Assembly (NCBI RefSeq): GCF_021602585.1
Contig: NZ_BQIP01000011.1
Location: 130,413 to 181,921 of the forward strand
DNA: 51,509 bases
From: Pseudomonas faucium
GTDB lineage: Bacteria > Pseudomonadota > Gammaproteobacteria > Pseudomonadales > Pseudomonadaceae
Reading direction: 5' to 3'
A model generated the notes under the pieces. The model saw nothing but the letters and a program-made list of their open reading frames with translations. It did not search any database and was not told the DNA's origin. Positions 8,016 to 15,941 of the stretch are shown in pieces; the stretch's first letter is position 1; every line of letters starts with the position of its first letter. The position numbers and the translations under genes are program-made.

Positions 8016-9803
8016 TTACAGGTGTTGTTCTTTGTTGCGCAGTGCCCAGTACTCGTCCTGGCGCTCGTCGGTGATGTACTCCGGCACCGGGAAGTCCCAC
8101 CAGCCCGGCACCCACGGCCCTGCGGCGTCGCGGTCGGTGGGCACCTCGATCAGCACCGGGGCGTTGGCCTCCAGGGCCTTCTGCAGGATGGGTTCGAGCT
8201 CCTCGTTGCTCTGCACGCAGTAGGACTGGATGCCGAACGACTTGCCCAGCGCTGCGTAGTCCGGCGAATAGGGCTCGCCGTTGGGCAGGTTGAACTCGCT
8301 GCCCAGGTGGCGGCTGGTCTGCTTGCGCTGGCCACCGCGGATCGACATGTAGCCGGCGTTGTTCTGGATCAGGAACACCACGGGGATGTTGTTGGTCACG
8401 CACACCGCGATTTCCTGCGGGTTCATCAGGAAGTCGCCGTCACCAAGGATGCACACCACCGGCTGGTTCGGCGCGGCCAGCTTGGCGCCGATGGCGGCCG
8501 GCACGGCCCAGCCCATGGACGAGAAGCCGCCCGAGGTCAGGTGGGTGCGTGGGGTGTAGACCGGGAAGGTCTGCTTGACCGCGCCCTGGGCGTTGCCCGA
8601 GCCGACCACGACGATGGTGTCGCGCGGGAAGATCTTGCGCAGGGCACCGAGCGGGCGCTGGGAGGTGAACGGGAAACGCTCGGAGTCGCGCCGGCCGGCC
8701 AGCTTGGCTTCCCACAGGTCCTGGTGGTGCTTGAGGTCCGCCAGGTAGTCGTGGCGGTCCACGCTGCTGTCTTGCAGGGCCTGGACCAGGTGGGCGAGGG
8801 CGTGCTTGGCGTCGGCCACGATGCCGACTGCCACCGGGTAGTTCTTGCCGATCTCGTGCGGGTCGATGTCGATATGGATCAGGCGCCCCGGCGGAATCGA
8901 GAAGGTCACGCCCTGGGCATAGCTGGACGACGACCAGTCGGTGAAGCGGCAGCCCACGGCGAGGATGACGTCGGCATTGGAGGCCATGTGGTTGCCGCAC
9001 AGGGTGCCGGTCTGGCCGACGCTGCCGGAGAACAGCGGGTGGTCTTCGGGGAAGCCGCCCTTGCCGTTCCAGGTGGTGACCACCGGCATTTTCCAGTGCT
9101 CGGCCAGGGCCAGCACTTGGGCCGAGGCTTCGGCGGTGATCACCCCGCCGCCGATGACGATCATCGGCCGCCGGGCTTCGCGCAGCACCTCGGCGGCACG
9201 GGCGATGGCCTGCGGGTCGGGGTACACCTTGCCGACCGGGATGCGCTCGTGCAGGTCGTGCAGGGTGACTTCTGCCGCTTCGGCCTGGACGTCCATCGGG
9301 ATCTCGATGTGCACCGGCCCCGGGCGGCCGGTCAGCATGGCGCTGAAGGCGCGGTGCATGATGAACGGCATTTCTTCGGTACGGGTGGCGACCCAGTGGC
9401 GCTTGGACACCGCTTCGGCGATTTTCGGGAAGTCGTTGTCGGTGTAGCGCTCCAGCTCCTGCAGCAGGCCGTGGCCACGCATGTGGGTGGGCGGGCCGCC
9501 GGTGATCAGCATGCAACTGGTGGAGTCGGTGTAGGCGGTGGCCATGCCGATCACCGTGTTGCTGGCGCCGGCGCCGATCGAGGTGACGGCGGCCATCGGC
9601 TTGCCGGCGACGCGGTAGTAGCCGTCGGCCAGGTGCACGGCGCTCTGTTCATGGAACACCTGGATGAACTTGAGTTTGGACTCCTCTTCCATGAAGGCGT
9701 CCATCAAGGTCCAGATGCCGTGGCCCGGAATCCCGGCCACATATTCCACGCCATAGTTCTTGAGGGTCTGGGCAACCACCTGGCTGCCTGTGAGTTTTGC
9801 CAT
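8016..9803 (-). CDS. Thiamine-diphosphate-dependent enzyme (acetolactate-synthase-like)
   Basis: 595-residue ThDP enzyme with three domains: N-terminal pyrimidine-binding (about 1-175), central (about 195-330) and C-terminal ThDP-binding (about 375-560). The catalytic Glu is Glu52 in VFHEQSAVHLADGY. The ThDP/Mg motif GDGDFLMNPQEIAVCV runs to LIQNN near residue 480. Relatives carry out decarboxylation or carboligation of 2-oxo acids; acetolactate synthase and sulfoacetaldehyde acetyltransferase share the fold. The active-site lid and the PGHGIW segment replace the usual PG(G)xxxP of acetolactate synthase, and there is no regulatory subunit, so a catabolic role is likely. It lies between the ThuA-domain and GMC genes in one minus-strand operon. 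The true substrate is unknown. Confidence 0.86.
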   Translation of the reverse strand: MAKLTGSQVVAQTLKNYGVEYVAGIPGHGIWTLMDAFMEEESKLKFIQVFHEQSAVHLADGYYRVAGKPMAAVTSIGAGASNTVIGMATAYTDSTSCMLITGGPPTHMRGHGLLQELERYTDNDFPKIAEAVSKRHWVATRTEEMPFIMHRAFSAMLTGRPGPVHIEIPMDVQAEAAEVTLHDLHERIPVGKVYPDPQAIARAAEVLREARRPMIVIGGGVITAEASAQVLALAEHWKMPVVTTWNGKGGFPEDHPLFSGSVGQTGTLCGNHMASNADVILAVGCRFTDWSSSSYAQGVTFSIPPGRLIHIDIDPHEIGKNYPVAVGIVADAKHALAHLVQALQDSSVDRHDYLADLKHHQDLWEAKLAGRRDSERFPFTSQRPLGALRKIFPRDTIVVVGSGNAQGAVKQTFPVYTPRTHLTSGGFSSMGWAVPAAIGAKLAAPNQPVVCILGDGDFLMNPQEIAVCVTNNIPVVFLIQNNAGYMSIRGGQRKQTSRHLGSEFNLPNGEPYSPDYAALGKSFGIQSYCVQSNEELEPILQKALEANAPVLIEVPTDRDAAGPWVPGWWDFPVPEYITDERQDEYWALRNKEQHL

Positions 9804-9859
9804 GTTACTGCGCTCCTTGTTGTCGATTTATTAGCGCCCAGGGGCGAGCGGTCAGGTAT

Positions 9860-10519
9860 CTAGTGGCGTGCGGCCCAGCGCAGGCCCTGTTTGGTCAGGC
9901 GGCGGATGTTGGGGTCGGCGAGGTTGCCGGTGTCGTGGCCGATGGAGTGGTAGAAGACCCGGCCCTGGCCCCAGTTGCGCACCCAGGCCACCGGGCTGCG
10001 GTGGCCCTTGAGCCAGGGCATGGGGTTGCCGTCGAAGGTGGTTTCGGCGAGCACGTGCAGGTTGGGGTCGACCTGCATGTAGTACTGCTCGGAGCGTACT
10101 TCGAAGTCCTCGACGCCCTCGGTCACCGGGTGCCCGCGGTCGATCAGGTTGACCTGGTAGGGGTGCGGGTAGCCTTCGCCGGCCGGGTGTTCGAGGAACG
10201 AGCCGCCAAGGATGAAGTGGTACTTGAGGCTGGCGCGAAAGGCCGCGCCGGCGCCATGCCAGCCGACCAGGCCGACGCCGCTTTCGATGGCCTCGGACAG
10301 GTGCCGCTCCTGGGCGGCGGTGAGGGTTTCGGTGGTGACGGCGTTGTTCCAGCCGATCACGATCAGGTCGTAGCCCTTGAGGTCGCGGTCCAGGGTGAAG
10401 ATATCGGTCGATTCCTCGACGTCGAAGTCCAGCTCCTTGAACAGCTCGCGCGCCCAACCGGCGATTTCGTAGGGGGAGTGGCCAGGCCAGCCGCCGTACA
10501 GGTAAAGAACACGGGTCAC
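9860..10519 (-). CDS. ThuA-domain protein, first long gene of module A
   Basis: 219-residue ThuA-like protein (class-I glutamine amidotransferase-like fold). Typical segments are VLYLYGGWPGHSPYE, YDLIVIGWNN, VGLVGWHGAGAAF and the C-terminal WVRNWGQGRVFYHSIGHD. ThuA proteins occur in pathways for trehalose, sucrose and 3-keto sugars, but their chemistry is poorly known, and the reactive cysteine of true amidotransferases is absent. Starts with GTG preceded by GTGGAGA. The gene is followed by 56 bases and then the ThDP enzyme. The partnership with a GMC oxidoreductase fits oxidation of a sugar or polyol to a keto compound; that step is inference. Confidence 0.85.
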   Translation of the reverse strand: MTRVLYLYGGWPGHSPYEIAGWARELFKELDFDVEESTDIFTLDRDLKGYDLIVIGWNNAVTTETLTAAQERHLSEAIESGVGLVGWHGAGAAFRASLKYHFILGGSFLEHPAGEGYPHPYQVNLIDRGHPVTEGVEDFEVRSEQYYMQVDPNLHVLAETTFDGNPMPWLKGHRSPVAWVRNWGQGRVFYHSIGHDTGNLADPNIRRLTKQGLRWAARH

Positions 10520-10549
10520 GGTTATTTCTCCACTTGCTGTTTTTCAGGC

Positions 10550-10589
10550 GGCAGGCAGCGCTCGAAGCAACTTCGAGGGTTGGCCTGCC
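10550..10589. repeat. Nested hairpin in the ThuA leader
   Basis: CTCGAAG-CAA-CTTCGAG (10561-10577) is a perfect 7-bp stem with a three-base loop. It is flanked by GGCAGG (10550-10555) and CCTGCC (10584-10589), so a longer stem-loop can form in the leader of the ThuA message, 31 bases before its GTG. Part of its flank (TTTTCAGGCGGCAGGC) is repeated imperfectly at about 10625-10645. Confidence 0.5.
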
Positions 10590-10685
10590 GATGTTTCAAC
10601 TGCGCCTGAACGTTCTGGCTGGAACTTTTTTCAGGCTGCAGGCGAGCGCCGCAGTCACTGTGCGGTTGGCGTGAAACGGGGTGAT

Positions 10686-10751
10686 TCAGCGCTGCTTGGG
10701 CGGGGGATGAAGGTGCCGGGCGCAGGGCTTCGGCTGATGGGCGCCTGACAT
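10686..10751 (-). CDS. Possible 21-residue peptide, His/Pro/Lys-rich
   Basis: ATG at 10751 is preceded by AAGAGG with a seven-base spacer, the best-looking initiation site in this leader. The peptide MSGAHQPKPCARHLHPPPKQR has four prolines in the second half, three His and one Cys, and no known family that I recognise. It lies 35 bp downstream of the LacI-type palindrome on the strand of module A, 166 bases before the ThuA gene, so it would be the first translated frame of that transcript. It could be a leader peptide or nothing. Confidence 0.3.
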   Translation of the reverse strand: MSGAHQPKPCARHLHPPPKQR

Positions 10752-10786
10752 GATCGGGCCTCTTTTCTTGTTGGGTGATGGTGATC

Positions 10787-10802
10787 GGTTATACGTATAA
10801 CC
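10787..10802. promoter_or_regulatory. 16-bp perfect palindrome, probable LacI-family operator
   Basis: GGTTATAC-GTATAACC is a perfect even palindrome with the central CG typical of LacI-family operators. It sits between module A (minus) and the lacI-type gene (plus). On the plus strand it overlaps a possible -10 TATACG (10790-10795) with TTGTTG 16 bases upstream; on the minus strand it contains TATAAC. It can therefore block both divergent promoters. No second copy was noticed in the window. Confidence 0.75.
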
Positions 10803-10984
10803 TGAGGCACAAATTAACACGCGCATTGCCCTTGTCAATACCCCTGGCAGACAAATGGCCAGGCGGCGTGGCACGGCTGTGTGGCTCGCTGAAGCGCGGT
10901 GGAGCCGGTATGCTGGGCGCCTTTCGCGGTGGCGGCGCAGCAACGCGCGCCGCTGTGGCAAGCAAGAAAAAGGACAGGGTTCAG

Positions 10985-12058
10985 ATGGTTTCGATGAAGG
11001 ACGTGGCCAAGGCCGCAGGGGTGTCCCAGCCGGCGGTTTCCTATGCCTACAGTGGCTCGAGCAAGGTCTCGGCGAGCCAGCGCGAGCACATCCTGGCGGT
11101 GGCCGCGCAGCTGGGTTACCCCGGGCCCAACGTGCGTGGGCGCAGCCTGCGCTCGGGCAGGGTCGGGGCCATCGGCCTGGCGGTGATGGACCAGCTGTCG
11201 TATGCCTTCGACGACCCCTGGGCGATGTCGCTGCTCAAGGGCATCGCCAAGGTCAACGAGCTGGCCAACGTCGCCCTGACCCTGTTCCCCATGCGCAGCA
11301 AGAAGCTCGAAGGCGAGGGTGCGGGCGACGCCAACCTGGCGGTGCGCGGCTTGGTCGATGGGCTGATCGTCTCGACCTTGCCGGACGATCATCCGATCGT
11401 GCAGTTCATCGCCAAGCGCACGCTGCCGGCGGTGATCATCGACTCGCCACGCCTTGACGGCGTGCACTACGTCGGCATCGACGACCGCCAGGCGGCGATC
11501 GACCAGCTGGAACACATCGTCGGCCTCGGCCATCGCCGCATCGGCGTGCTGGTCGAGCGCCTGCTGCCGGACGGCCAGAAGGGCCCGGTGAGCAAGGCCC
11601 GCTTCAAGGCATCGACGGAAATGATCGCCCGTGAGCGCTTGGCTGCCTACATCGATGCCGCCCAGGCCCATGGCATCGGCTTCGAGGATCTGCTGATCGT
11701 CGAGGCGGGCGGCTTCAGTGATGCGCTGGGCCGGGAAGCGGCGGCGACCCTGCTGCGCGACGGCGCCGTCAGCGCGATCATCGCCAGCTCCGATGTCATG
11801 GCCCTGGCCACGCTGTCCCAGGCCCGTGAACAAGGCGTGGCGGTACCAGCCCAGCTGTCGGTGATCGGCTTCGACGATATCCCCGAAGCTGGCCTGCGCG
11901 ACCTGACCACCATTCGCCAGTCGCTGATCGGCAAGGGCGAGTGGGCCGCGCGGCTGCTGCTCGAAGAGCTCGAAGCCGGCGAGCCGCTGGCACCGCGGGT
12001 GAAGATTTTCGAAACCAGCCTGGTGGTGCGTGGCTCCACGGCGGCCCCGGCGGTCTGA
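10985..12058 (+). CDS. LacI-family transcriptional regulator
   Basis: 357 residues. The N-terminal helix-turn-helix is MVSMKDVAKAAGVSQPAVSYAYSG, followed by the hinge region and a periplasmic-binding-like effector domain (RVGAIGLAV, DGLIVST, IGVLVERLL, SVIGFDDIPEAGL, TTIRQS). The longer upstream frame (to 10775) includes the operator region. I chose ATG 10985, nine bases after AAGGACAG; ATG 10994 is the alternative. The gene is divergent from module A and flanks the 16-bp palindrome, so it most likely represses module A and itself until a sugar-like inducer binds. A UUCG-loop terminator follows its stop by about 100 bases. Confidence 0.93.
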   Translation: MVSMKDVAKAAGVSQPAVSYAYSGSSKVSASQREHILAVAAQLGYPGPNVRGRSLRSGRVGAIGLAVMDQLSYAFDDPWAMSLLKGIAKVNELANVALTLFPMRSKKLEGEGAGDANLAVRGLVDGLIVSTLPDDHPIVQFIAKRTLPAVIIDSPRLDGVHYVGIDDRQAAIDQLEHIVGLGHRRIGVLVERLLPDGQKGPVSKARFKASTEMIARERLAAYIDAAQAHGIGFEDLLIVEAGGFSDALGREAAATLLRDGAVSAIIASSDVMALATLSQAREQGVAVPAQLSVIGFDDIPEAGLRDLTTIRQSLIGKGEWAARLLLEELEAGEPLAPRVKIFETSLVVRGSTAAPAV

Positions 12059-12062
12059 CGGC

Positions 12063-12129
12063 TGCGTCACGCTGCGTCAGTTTTATAAGCGGTGAGAAAT
12101 TGAGCGCCCTTGAGCGCTGAACGTATCCT
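12063..12129 (+). promoter_or_regulatory. Promoter of MFS gene 2 with direct-repeat box 1
   Basis: TGCGTCA (12063-12069), CGC, TGCGTCA (12073-12079), then exactly 20 bp to TTGAGC (12100-12105), then 18 bp to TATCCT (12124-12129). The block GAGAAATTGAGCGCCC around the -35 is shared with the promoters at 14790 and 15849. Two heptamers spaced one helical turn apart, just upstream of a weak -35, suit an activator site. It starts five bases after the lacI stop. Confidence 0.7.
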
Positions 12130-12161
12130 GCTTGTTGTTGAATCTTTTCTCACCGCAAGTT

Positions 12162-12184
12162 GCCCATCTTCGGATGGGCTTTTT
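12162..12184 (+). terminator. Intrinsic terminator with UUCG loop
   Basis: GCCCATC-TTCG-GATGGGC followed by TTTTT. It closes the lacI-type transcription unit, but it also lies between the box 1 promoter and the MFS start (12204), so that promoter must read through it. Confidence 0.85.
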
Positions 12185-12203
12185 GTTAATGGCTGAATAC
12201 CTG

Positions 12204-13358
12204 ATGAATGACTTGAGCAACCGACCGTTCGCGATCACGCGTAAGAACCTGGCGGCCTGTCGCGCCGCCTTTTTGCTGTCTGGCGTCGCCATGGGCGCCT
12301 GGGCGCCGCTGGTGCCCTATGCCCGCGAGCGCGCCGGGATCGGCGATGGCCAGCTGGGCCTGTTGCTGTTGTGCCTGGGCAGCGGCTCGATGCTGATGAT
12401 GCCGTTCGTGGCCCGGCTGGTGAGCAAGGTGGGCTGCCGCGCCGCGATGGTGGCCGCCGTCTGCGGGGCGATGGCCTGCCTGCTGGCGCTGGCGGTGGTG
12501 TCGCAGTTTTCGGCGCTGGTGATCTTTCTGCTGGGCTTCGGCGCCTGCGTGGGCACTGCCGATGTGACCATGAACCTGCAGGGCTCGATGGTCGAGCGGG
12601 GCCTGGGGCGCACGATGATGTCCGGGTTTCACGGCCTGTTCAGCGTTGGCACCATCGTCAGCGCCTTGTTGATATCGGTGTTGCTGGGCGTTGGCTTTTC
12701 GCCGTTGCCTGCGGTGGCGGTGCTGGTTGCGCTGGTGCTGTTGCTGCTGCTCGCCCTTGGCCGGCAGATGCTGGCGTATGGCGAAGGCGCGGGCGCGCCG
12801 ATGTTCACCCGGCCAAGCCGGTTCGTGCTGCTGGTGGGGGTGTTGTGCCTGATCGCCTTTCTGGTCGAAGGCTCGATGCTGGACTGGAGCGCGGTGTTCC
12901 TGACCACCGTGCGTGGCGTCGATATCAGCCAGGCCGGCATCGGCTACGCGCTGTTCTCGGTGACCATGGCCATCGGCAGGCTCAGCGGCGACTGGGTGGT
13001 GCCGCGCCTGGGCGAGCGCGTGGTGCTGCTGGGCGGCAGCGCCCTGGCCCTGTTCGGCATGCTGGTTGCGGTACTGGTGGACAGCCAGTGGGTGACCCTG
13101 GCCGGTTTTGTTCTGGTTGGCGCAGGCGCTGCCAACCTGGTGCCGGTGTTCTGCTCGGCGGTGGGCAAACAGCGCGTGATGCCGGTGGCGCAGGCGCTGT
13201 CGACGGTCAATGCGATCGGCTACCTGGGGATCCTGATGGGGCCGGCGATCATCGGTTTCGTGGCGCACCTGTCGACGTTGAGCATCGCCTTGCTGCTGAC
13301 CGGCGCCTTGCTGCTGTTCATCATGGCCAGCGCGGCCACGGTCGTGCGCGGCAGCTGA
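12204..13358 (+). CDS. MFS transporter, module B
   Basis: 384-residue major-facilitator protein of about 12 hydrophobic segments. MGAWAPLVPYARERAGIGDGQLG is the YbjJ-like N-terminus, and VARLVSKVGCRAAM stands at motif A. LVEGSMLDWSAVFLTTVRG in the second half is also typical of this subgroup. The start is uncertain: ATG 12204 (MNDLSNRPF) or ATG 12189, and neither has a clear Shine-Dalgarno because the terminator hairpin ends just before. The gene is preceded by box 1 and followed by a bidirectional terminator, so it is its own transcription unit, convergent with the HisD-like gene that carries box 2. It is likely to import the module B substrate, which is unknown. Confidence 0.87.
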   Translation: MNDLSNRPFAITRKNLAACRAAFLLSGVAMGAWAPLVPYARERAGIGDGQLGLLLLCLGSGSMLMMPFVARLVSKVGCRAAMVAAVCGAMACLLALAVVSQFSALVIFLLGFGACVGTADVTMNLQGSMVERGLGRTMMSGFHGLFSVGTIVSALLISVLLGVGFSPLPAVAVLVALVLLLLLALGRQMLAYGEGAGAPMFTRPSRFVLLVGVLCLIAFLVEGSMLDWSAVFLTTVRGVDISQAGIGYALFSVTMAIGRLSGDWVVPRLGERVVLLGGSALALFGMLVAVLVDSQWVTLAGFVLVGAGAANLVPVFCSAVGKQRVMPVAQALSTVNAIGYLGILMGPAIIGFVAHLSTLSIALLLTGALLLFIMASAATVVRGS

Positions 13359-13372
13359 ACCACACCGCCATG

Positions 13373-13408
13373 AAAAAAGCCGGCACCTTCACAGGTGCCG
13401 GCTTTTTT
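13373..13408. terminator. Bidirectional intrinsic terminator
   Basis: AAAAAA-GCCGGCACCT-TCAC-AGGTGCCGGC-TTTTTT: a 10-bp perfect GC-rich stem with A and T tracts on both sides. It lies between the convergent MFS gene (stop 13358) and HisD-like gene (stop 13419) and can end both transcripts. Confidence 0.95.
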
Positions 13409-13418
13409 CATGGCCGGG

Positions 13419-14726
13419 TCAGAACGCCGGTTCGCCGAAGCCGACGTGCTTGTTGCCGTAACGGCGCACGCGGATGTTGGCCTGTTCGGCGTGGCCGACG
13501 AAGCCTTCCATCAGGCACAGGCGCGAGCAGTATTCGCCGATCTGCGCAGAGGCTTGATCGGTGAGGATGCGCTGGTAGGTGCAGGTCTTGATGTACTTGC
13601 CCACCCACAGGCCACCGGTGTAGCGCGCCGCCTTGTTGGTTGGCAGGGTGTGGTTGGTGCCGATCACCTTGTCGCCATAGGACACGTTGGTGCGCGCGCC
13701 GACGAACAGCGCGCCATAGTTGCTCAGCTGCTGCATGAAGTAGTCGTCGTCGTGGGTCATGATCTGCACGTGCTCGGAAGCGTATTCGTCCGAGAGGCGG
13801 ACCATCTCCTGGTAGTCCTCGCAGAGGATGATTTCGCCGAAGTTGTCCCAGGCCTCGCGGGCGATCTTCTCGGTCGGCAGCTTGACCAGCAGGCGCTCGA
13901 TTTCCTTGAGGGTGTCCAGGGCCAGCGCGCGGGAGGTGGTCAGCATCACCGCCGGGGAGTCCACGCCGTGCTCGGCCTGGCCCAGCAGGTCGGTGGCGCA
14001 CAGCTCGCCGTCCACCGAGTCGTCGGTGATCAGCAAGGTTTCGGTGGGCCCAGCGAACAGGTCGATGCCGACGCGGCCGAACAGCTGGCGCTTGGCTTCG
14101 GCCACATAGGCGTTGCCCGGGCCGACGATGATGTCCACCGGGCTGATCGACTCGGTGCCGATGGCCATGGCCGCCACCGCCTGGATACCGCCCAGGCTGT
14201 AGATCGCATCGGCGCCGCCGAGGGCCTGGGCCGCGACGATGTAGGGCGCAGGCTTGCCCTGGAAGGGCGGGGCGGCGGTGGTGATGTTTTTGACGCCTGC
14301 GGATTTGGCGGTGACGATCGACATGTGCGCCGACGCCAGCAGCGGGTACTTGCCACCCGGCACATAGCAGCCGGCGGCATTCACCGGGATATGCCGGTGG
14401 CCGAGGATGACCCCGGGGATGCTTTCGATTTCCACGTTCAGCATCGATTGGCGCTGGGCATCGGCAAAGCGCCGCACCTGGGCCTGGGCGAACAGGATGT
14501 CGTCGTATTCGCGCTCGCTCAGGCGCGCCACGCAGGCTTTGATTTCGGCCTCGCTCAGCCGGTAGTCGGTGCGCTCCCAGCCATCGAAGCGCACGGACAG
14601 CTCACGCACCGCGGCATCGCCGCGCCGTTCGATGTCCAGCAGGATGCGGGAAACATCGTGTTTGACTTGCTCATTGCGAGCTACCTGTTGTTCGGTAGGT
14701 TTCGCTTTCTTGATCCACTCAGCCAT
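13419..14726 (-). CDS. HisD-like (HpsN-type) NAD-dependent dehydrogenase
   Basis: 435 residues, histidinol-dehydrogenase fold. Catalytic and zinc positions of HisD are kept: the Gln/His pair in [15 protein letters not shown], Glu-His in [13 protein letters not shown], Asp in [17 protein letters not shown], and a C-terminal His in [10 protein letters not shown]. The glycine-rich [15 protein letters not shown] and [17 protein letters not shown] are also typical. It is not in a his operon, and the C-terminal third differs from biosynthetic HisD. HpsN, which oxidises 2,3-dihydroxypropane-1-sulfonate, belongs to this catabolic branch. A vicinal or amino-alcohol substrate is therefore likely, not proven. 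ATG at 14726 with GAGGT eight bases upstream. Its promoter carries direct-repeat box 2. Confidence 0.88.
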   Translation of the reverse strand: MAEWIKKAKPTEQQVARNEQVKHDVSRILLDIERRGDAAVRELSVRFDGWERTDYRLSEAEIKACVARLSEREYDDILFAQAQVRRFADAQRQSMLNVEIESIPGVILGHRHIPVNAAGCYVPGGKYPLLASAHMSIVTAKSAGVKNITTAAPPFQGKPAPYIVAAQALGGADAIYSLGGIQAVAAMAIGTESISPVDIIVGPGNAYVAEAKRQLFGRVGIDLFAGPTETLLITDDSVDGELCATDLLGQAEHGVDSPAVMLTTSRALALDTLKEIERLLVKLPTEKIAREAWDNFGEIILCEDYQEMVRLSDEYASEHVQIMTHDDDYFMQQLSNYGALFVGARTNVSYGDKVIGTNHTLPTNKAARYTGGLWVGKYIKTCTYQRILTDQASAQIGEYCSRLCLMEGFVGHAEQANIRVRRYGNKHVGFGEPAF

Positions 14727-14789
14727 GCCATCACCTCGGTCGGGCGCATACGTTTCATAGGGTTTGTCAGCAGCACTGTGCTGGGGGAA

Positions 14790-14855
14790 AACCTACAGGC
14801 GAGGGGAGGGCCGAACAATTTCTCACCCGTGCGACGGATGACGCAAAGTGACGCA
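14790..14855 (-). promoter_or_regulatory. Promoter of the HisD-like gene with direct-repeat box 2
   Basis: Read on the minus strand: TGCGTCA (14855-14849), CTT, TGCGTCA (14845-14839), exactly 20 bp, then TTGTTC (14818-14813), 17 bp, TAGGTT (14795-14790). The -35 context GGTGAGAAATTG is nearly identical to that of box 1. A perfect 13-bp palindrome CAGCAC-T-GTGCTG (14771-14783) lies about where transcription would start and could be a second operator. Confidence 0.7.
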
Positions 14856-14876
14856 CATTTGGCGTTTGCCTGATGC

Positions 14877-14903
14877 AAAAAAAGCGGCACCCAGGCCGCT
14901 TTC
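14877..14903 (-). terminator. Intrinsic terminator of the XRE-type regulator gene
   Basis: On the minus strand: AAAGCGGC, six-base loop, GCCGCTTT, then a T-run (the A-run at 14877-14884 on the plus strand). It starts 15 bases after the stop of the regulator gene and separates it from the box 2 promoter. Confidence 0.85.
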
Positions 14904-14917
14904 GATTTGCCGGCAGC

Positions 14918-15730
14918 TCACACCGGGTCGATCGAGGCCGTGCCTGCGCCCAGGTAGTCCACCACTTCCTTGGGGATCGAGGGGTCGTTCGGCGACAGCA
15001 CCGTGGCCCGCTTGATATGGGCCTTGTTGATCAGCCCCTTGCCGACGAAGTTCATCGCCACCTTGGCCGCCACCGGCTGGCGCACCATGGTGGCGGCGAT
15101 GCCGCTGGACACGCCGAAGATGTACTTCTTGCTGTTGCGGCTGACCGCGGCCAGGTTGGTGAAGGTCATCTCGTTGCGCTGGATGGTTTCGAAGTCGATG
15201 CAGAAGATGCGATTGGCGATAATGAAGCTCAGGCCGTGGTACTTGAAGTGGTAGTCGATCTTGCCGCTGCCATCCTGGTTGGGGAAGCGCTCCAGGTAGT
15301 AGTGCATGAGCATGCCGTCCTTCTCGTAGAGGCAGAACACCGACCTGACCACCTTGCCCTTGTAGATCGAGGAGTAGTGGTAGCGCTCGTAGACGCCGGT
15401 GAAGTCGCCCAGGTCGGCATCGCTTTCCAGCACCCGCTCGTTGATGAACTGCAGCATCTTCGGCGACTGCACCAGGCTTCTGAACAGGTGGAAGTGGCCG
15501 CCCTCGATCATCGAACGAAAATCGTTGGGGCTGGTGTAGAGCACGTCGCTGCTGAGCCCGAAGAAACCGGCGATGGCGCGCAGGTTGGATTTCGACGGCT
15601 GGTGGGTGCCGGCCAGGTATTTGTTGAACTGCTGGCGATTGATGCCAACCCGCCGGCACAGCTCGGAAACGGTGCCAACCTGCTCGCATAGCATTTTCAG
15701 GTTTTCTTGAAAATTCTCTTGGTTGTGCAT
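14918..15730 (-). CDS. XRE/Cro-type helix-turn-helix regulator with large C-terminal domain
   Basis: 270 residues. Residues about 18-60 form an XRE-like helix-turn-helix (TVSELCRRVGINRQQFNKYL followed by AGTHQPSKSNLRAIAGFFGL). The remaining 200 residues are an unrecognised domain rich in aromatic residues (YERYHYSSIYKG, FKYHGLSFIIANRIFCIDF), which could be a ligand sensor. The gene lies between the HisD-like gene and the TIM-barrel/GMC pair, whose promoters carry boxes 2 and 3, so it is the best candidate to bind those boxes. A possible promoter on its own strand is TTGCCG-N17-TAGACT. The ribosome-binding site is weak. The direct-repeat form of the boxes is unusual for this family, which mostly binds dyads. 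Confidence 0.85.
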   Translation of the reverse strand: MHNQENFQENLKMLCEQVGTVSELCRRVGINRQQFNKYLAGTHQPSKSNLRAIAGFFGLSSDVLYTSPNDFRSMIEGGHFHLFRSLVQSPKMLQFINERVLESDADLGDFTGVYERYHYSSIYKGKVVRSVFCLYEKDGMLMHYYLERFPNQDGSGKIDYHFKYHGLSFIIANRIFCIDFETIQRNEMTFTNLAAVSRNSKKYIFGVSSGIAATMVRQPVAAKVAMNFVGKGLINKAHIKRATVLSPNDPSIPKEVVDYLGAGTASIDPV

Positions 15731-15848
15731 GGCATCTGTTCAGTGATTTTCGGCGGTGCGGCAGTCTATGGGCATTTTCTGGGGGCGGCAAGGCAGCGCC
15801 CAGGGCCTCGCCAAACCGCAGGCAATGCACGATCCCACAGGCAAATCA

Positions 15849-15914
15849 TGCGTCACTGTGCGTCATCTGCTGCAGCCTTGCGAAATTGAGCGCCCGCAGG
15901 CACGCCCCGATACT
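15849..15914 (+). promoter_or_regulatory. Promoter of the TIM-barrel/GMC operon with direct-repeat box 3
   Basis: TGCGTCA (15849-15855), CTG, TGCGTCA (15859-15865), exactly 20 bp, TTGAGC (15886-15891), 17 bp, GATACT (15909-15914). The -35 context GCGAAATTGAGCGCCC matches box 1. The element also lies 119 bp or more upstream of the divergent XRE-type gene. Confidence 0.7.
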
Positions 15915-15941
15915 CGGCCCACCACAGTCCGGGAGGGTGCG

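Noticed and set aside
8016-9803. Inositol-pathway IolD or sulfoacetaldehyde acetyltransferase Xsc
   Set aside because: The N-terminal motif PGHGIW and the lack of iol or phosphotransacetylase neighbours do not fit either.
13419-14726. Histidine-biosynthesis hisD
   Set aside because: No other his genes nearby, the C-terminal third is different, and the gene is under the module B box.
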